This document shows positions 61,501 through 64,000 of a stretch of DNA of 64,000 nt, in pieces; position 1 is the stretch's first letter; each line of letters begins with the position of its first letter. Made by a program: the position numbers and the translations under genes. The notes under the pieces are model-generated. The model had not been told where the DNA came from, did not search any database, and was given only the letters and a program-made list of their open reading frames with translations. The DNA is from Natronolimnobius baerhuensis (GTDB lineage: Archaea > Halobacteriota > Halobacteria > Halobacteriales > Natrialbaceae): NCBI RefSeq assembly GCF_002177135.1, contig NZ_MWPH01000003.1:620001-684000 (forward strand), given 5' to 3'.

Positions 61501-62676
61501 TTATGTCTGCGACTCGAGGACTGCCCGATACCGTTTCCCCGCTGTGTCGTCGCTTCCGATGGCCTCGCGGATCGTCGACGAAATCCACTCGCGGTCGGCG
61601 TCGGGTGTGCGCCCGTCCATTGCGCCCGCCGTTCCATCGGCAGCCACGCCGTCGAACCCGTCCGTCCGCAACTCTTCAGGAAGGAATCGCTCGTAGACGG
61701 GCAGGCGCTCACCGAGTGGCAGATCCGCGCTCGCAGCGATCTCCTCGAGTTCGCGCAGTGCGGGCCACTTGTAGTCGGGGTTGATGTGGTCATCCGTAAT
61801 CGGCGAGACGCCGCCAAGGTCGTCGACACCGCAGTCGATCAACTCGTGGGCGGACGCGAGGTTCGGCGGCACCTGCACCGAAATTTCTTCGGGTAATGCG
61901 GCGCGAGCCATCGCCGTCACGCGACGCATCGTCTCGAGGTCGGGCGAGCCACCGGACCAGCGTTCGTTGTCCGCAACTGGCTGGACGATCACTTCCTGAA
62001 TGTGGTCGTAGCGGTCGTGCATCTCAGCAATTGCGAGCAGGCTCTCGGCGCGGTCGCGCCAGGACTCGCCGATGCCGACCAGAATGCCCGTCGTGAAGGC
62101 GACGTCGAGTTCGCCCGCGTTCTGGATGGTCCGCAGGCGTTGTCCCGGCTCTTTTTTTCGGGGACCGGCGTGGGCGTCGACCTCGGCAGTCGACTCGAGC
62201 ATGACGCCCATACTGGCGTTGACGTCTGCGACGGTCTCCATCTGTTCGATGGTCTGGTCGCCAGGATTCGCGTGGGGAAGGAGTCCTTCCTCGAGGGCGA
62301 CTTCACAGGCCTCGCGCAGGTAGCTATGAATCGAGTCATGGCCCCACGCTTCGAGTTGCTCGTGAATCTCCGTGTAACGGTCGTCCGGGTCGTCACCAAA
62401 GGTAAACAGCGCCTCCGTACAGCCTGCATCGGCACCGCGGGCACAGATATCGCGAACCTCCTCGAGTGAGAGCAGCGACGCCTGTCCGGGTGCATCGAAG
62501 TAGGTACAGTAGGTACAGGTGTAGCGACACGCCGTCGTCAGCGGGATGAATACGTTGCGCGCGAACGTCAGCGCCGGCGGGGCCTCGACAGCGGCTGGCG
62601 TCACTGCGAGCAACTCATCGACGGCTGTGTCGTCGATTTCGATCTCGACGCCGTACTCGCGCGCCCCGGGAATCAT
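61501..62676 (-). CDS. cofG: 7,8-didemethyl-8-hydroxy-5-deazariboflavin synthase, CofG subunit
   Basis: 391 residues, radical SAM. Cys50, Cys54 and Cys57 (CRYTCTYC) bind the 4Fe-4S cluster, and the barrel motifs ALFTFGDDPDDRYTEI and TTGILVGIGESWRDRAESLLAI fit CofG. With CofH it builds the F420 chromophore (FO) from tyrosine and a ribityl-aminouracil. cofC lies 68 bases upstream on the same strand. The ATG at 62676 (MIPGAREYGVEIEIDD) is preferred. Confidence 0.94.
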   Translation of the reverse strand: MIPGAREYGVEIEIDDTAVDELLAVTPAAVEAPPALTFARNVFIPLTTACRYTCTYCTYFDAPGQASLLSLEEVRDICARGADAGCTEALFTFGDDPDDRYTEIHEQLEAWGHDSIHSYLREACEVALEEGLLPHANPGDQTIEQMETVADVNASMGVMLESTAEVDAHAGPRKKEPGQRLRTIQNAGELDVAFTTGILVGIGESWRDRAESLLAIAEMHDRYDHIQEVIVQPVADNERWSGGSPDLETMRRVTAMARAALPEEISVQVPPNLASAHELIDCGVDDLGGVSPITDDHINPDYKWPALRELEEIAASADLPLGERLPVYERFLPEELRTDGFDGVAADGTAGAMDGRTPDADREWISSTIREAIGSDDTAGKRYRAVLESQT

Positions 62677-62744
62677 TACCTCGGAGTGTCCCCGCGGCCC
62701 ACATAAGCGCTTCACTTCGGAGGCGAACGCAACCCACAGCCACG

Positions 62745-63410
62745 TCACTTCGACGGGTTCGACTCACGCCGACTGACTGTGACGCGCCCGTCGGTCTCAG
62801 TGAGTTCAAAGCCACACTCTCGAAGCACGGCGGGCGCGCGGGCATCATCTCGCCCGTGAACCAGCACCTCCACGAGATCTGCAGGCTCGTCAATATCCGT
62901 TGCCAACCGGAACGAATCGACCGTCTCGAGGCTGGCACCCACGTCTTGTGCGCGTTCGCGATGGTCGAGATACGACGTGCCGTGGTAGTCGACTCGAAAT
63001 TCGGGGTGGCGTACGACGAGTGCGTTCGTCCCGCTGCCACGACCCGGAGCGATAGCGACGTCTGCCTCCGTCTCGAACAGTCGCTCGAGCGCTGCCGGCG
63101 TCGCAAGCGCCAAATCCGCCATCACGACGGCGACGGGGTCGTCCGTCCCAAGACGAGCGTTAACCGCCTCGGTGAGCGGTCGCTCGTCGACAGCGACTGA
63201 CACCCGCTCGAGCACGTCGGGGTCGATGTCGTACTCCTCGAGATCCACTGGTGTCGTCGCGAGAATCGTCGCCTCGTGGCCCGTCTCAGTGAGTGTAGTG
63301 AGCACATCGGCCAGCATCGCCTCCGCAACCCTCGAGCGCTCCGCTGGTGAGAGCACGGGGCTCAGACGGGTTTTCGGTGCGGTTGCAGCGAACGGAACGA
63401 CGACGCGCAT
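62745..63410 (-). CDS. cofC: 2-phospho-L-lactate guanylyltransferase
   Basis: 221 residues, nucleotidyltransferase fold: MRVVVPFAATAPKTRLSPVLSPAERSRVAEAMLADVL at the N-terminus, VVMADLALATPAALERL (metal-binding Asp) and IAPGRGSGTNALVVR. It activates 2-phospholactate with GTP to form the lactyl-(2)-diphospho-5'-guanosine used to finish F420. First of the cofC-cofG unit. Confidence 0.93.
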   Translation of the reverse strand: MRVVVPFAATAPKTRLSPVLSPAERSRVAEAMLADVLTTLTETGHEATILATTPVDLEEYDIDPDVLERVSVAVDERPLTEAVNARLGTDDPVAVVMADLALATPAALERLFETEADVAIAPGRGSGTNALVVRHPEFRVDYHGTSYLDHRERAQDVGASLETVDSFRLATDIDEPADLVEVLVHGRDDARAPAVLRECGFELTETDGRVTVSRRESNPSK

Positions 63411-63578
63411 TCGTTGCTGGGAACTCAGTCTGTCCTCAAAAGACCGTCGAACCGGGTACAATCCGTCACAAACGCCGACAGCACAGCACTCCGCGTTGTG
63501 CCCCCCGACACGACCCTCCTCGTCGCAACTCGAGTGGGCCACACTGACGCCACACGAGCAGTAGACGCTCGAGGCCGC

Positions 63579-64000
63579 TTAGAACAGCGGCTCGAGTTCG
63601 TCTTCGTCGTCTTCGACGAGCTCTTCCAGGTTGTCCTCGCTTTCCTGTTGGATGTCGTCGATGTTTTCCTGTGCTTCGATTGCAACCTGCTGGAGACGCT
63701 TGATGCGCGGGACGTTGGTGACTCCCGACAGCAGGATGGCGGCTGCGACTTCCGGCTCCTCGCGCGGATAGTCGCCGCCACGAACTTCCATACTTCCCGT
63801 TTCCTCCTCGAGCCATTTCCGCCCGCGTTCGATGCCTTTCCGGTTCAGATACTCCGAGGGACCGGCAAGTACGAGCAGCGCGCGCTCGGTGCCTTCAATC
63901 TCACAGGGGAGTGTGAGGCGACCGAGTGCGGCCTTGCGGACGAGACTCGTAATGCGGTTGGTCGTGTTCGCCGCGTCGAGATTGTCGTCGCCGCCACCGT
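63579..64000 (-). CDS. tubulin/FtsZ-superfamily protein, CetZ type, 3' part
   Basis: About 140 residues of the C-terminus, continuing past the window edge. The segment GDDNLDAANTTNRITSLVRKAALGRL, AGPSEYLNRKGIERGRKWLEEETGSMEVRGGDYPREEPEVAAAILLSGVTNVPRIKRLQQVAIEAQ matches the C-terminal domain of haloarchaeal CetZ proteins, which affect cell shape and motility. The tail is acidic (EDDEDELEPLF). In Haloferax a CetZ gene neighbours cofC, as far as I recall, and that fits here. The GTP-binding domain is outside the window. Confidence 0.8.
   Translation of the reverse strand, partial: GGGDDNLDAANTTNRITSLVRKAALGRLTLPCEIEGTERALLVLAGPSEYLNRKGIERGRKWLEEETGSMEVRGGDYPREEPEVAAAILLSGVTNVPRIKRLQQVAIEAQENIDDIQQESEDNLEELVEDDEDELEPLF

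Noticed and set aside
1-64000. CRISPR arrays, rRNA genes, integrase or transposase genes
   Set aside because: None was seen on either strand. The displaced gene ends suggest integration, but no recombinase gene is present in this window.

Overview
The window is a high-GC haloarchaeal chromosome segment, most like the Natrialbales (Natrialba/Haloterrigena/Natrinema relatives). The evidence is the acidic proteomes (runs of D and E), heavy use of GAC, GAG and CTC codons with very many CTCGAG hexamers, archaeal TATA-type promoters with short or no leaders, and archaeal marker genes: RPA with its partner, Sec61-beta, NOG1, ABCE1/Rli1, archaemetzincin, cofG/cofC and a CetZ-type tubulin. Assignments are from reading the translations; no database search was run.

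Layout. 1-8.5 kb: CobW metallochaperone (5' end cut), membrane protein, MoaB, an rpa-rpap single-strand-binding operon, a VOC protein, a two-gene operon resembling bacterial mhqO-mhqD (quinone/electrophile resistance), EngB. 8.5-17.5 kb: DUF389 protein, NOG1, copper-binding four-helix protein, bifunctional nuclease with hisE, pdxT next to a 58-residue Sec61-beta gene, thioredoxin, F420-dependent NADP reductase, a CARDB exported protein. 17.5-29.6 kb: GDPD, FAD/Rieske oxidoreductase, response regulator, HAD hydrolase, beta-helix exported protein, UPF0146 and archaemetzincin (divergent), methyltransferase, an EMC6-like gene with abcE1. 29.7-33.3 kb: an AT-richer block with one 1030-residue pilin-like surface protein and an AT-rich upstream region. 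33.3-45.9 kb: small regulators, nadE, PIN-ATPase-KH protein, a histidine kinase with an unusual C-terminal beta-sandwich, M20 and M32 peptidases, FxsA. 45.9-53.9 kb: tRNA-Ile, a TrpD-like protein, an Ntn asparaginase, methionine aminopeptidase, a HIT protein, a toxin-antitoxin pair and the t6A methylthiotransferase. 54-64 kb: a five-gene translationally coupled operon (M48 peptidase, DUF4129-like, membrane protein, DUF58, membrane protein) converging on moxR, then cofG, cofC and the 3' part of a CetZ-type gene.

The most striking signal outside single genes is a set of displaced gene 3' ends. The last bases of the PIN-ATPase gene, of tRNA-Ile and of the methylthiotransferase gene each occur a second time 0.13-0.92 kb away as a direct repeat, as left by integration at gene 3' ends. 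The methylthiotransferase case encloses an intact toxin-antitoxin pair and one of two copies of an 86-bp imperfect inverted-repeat element; the other copy is 31 kb away. No integrase gene is visible in the window. F420 metabolism is represented three times (npdG, cofG, cofC), and ribosome and RNA maintenance is also prominent (EngB, NOG1, ABCE1, t6A methylthiotransferase).
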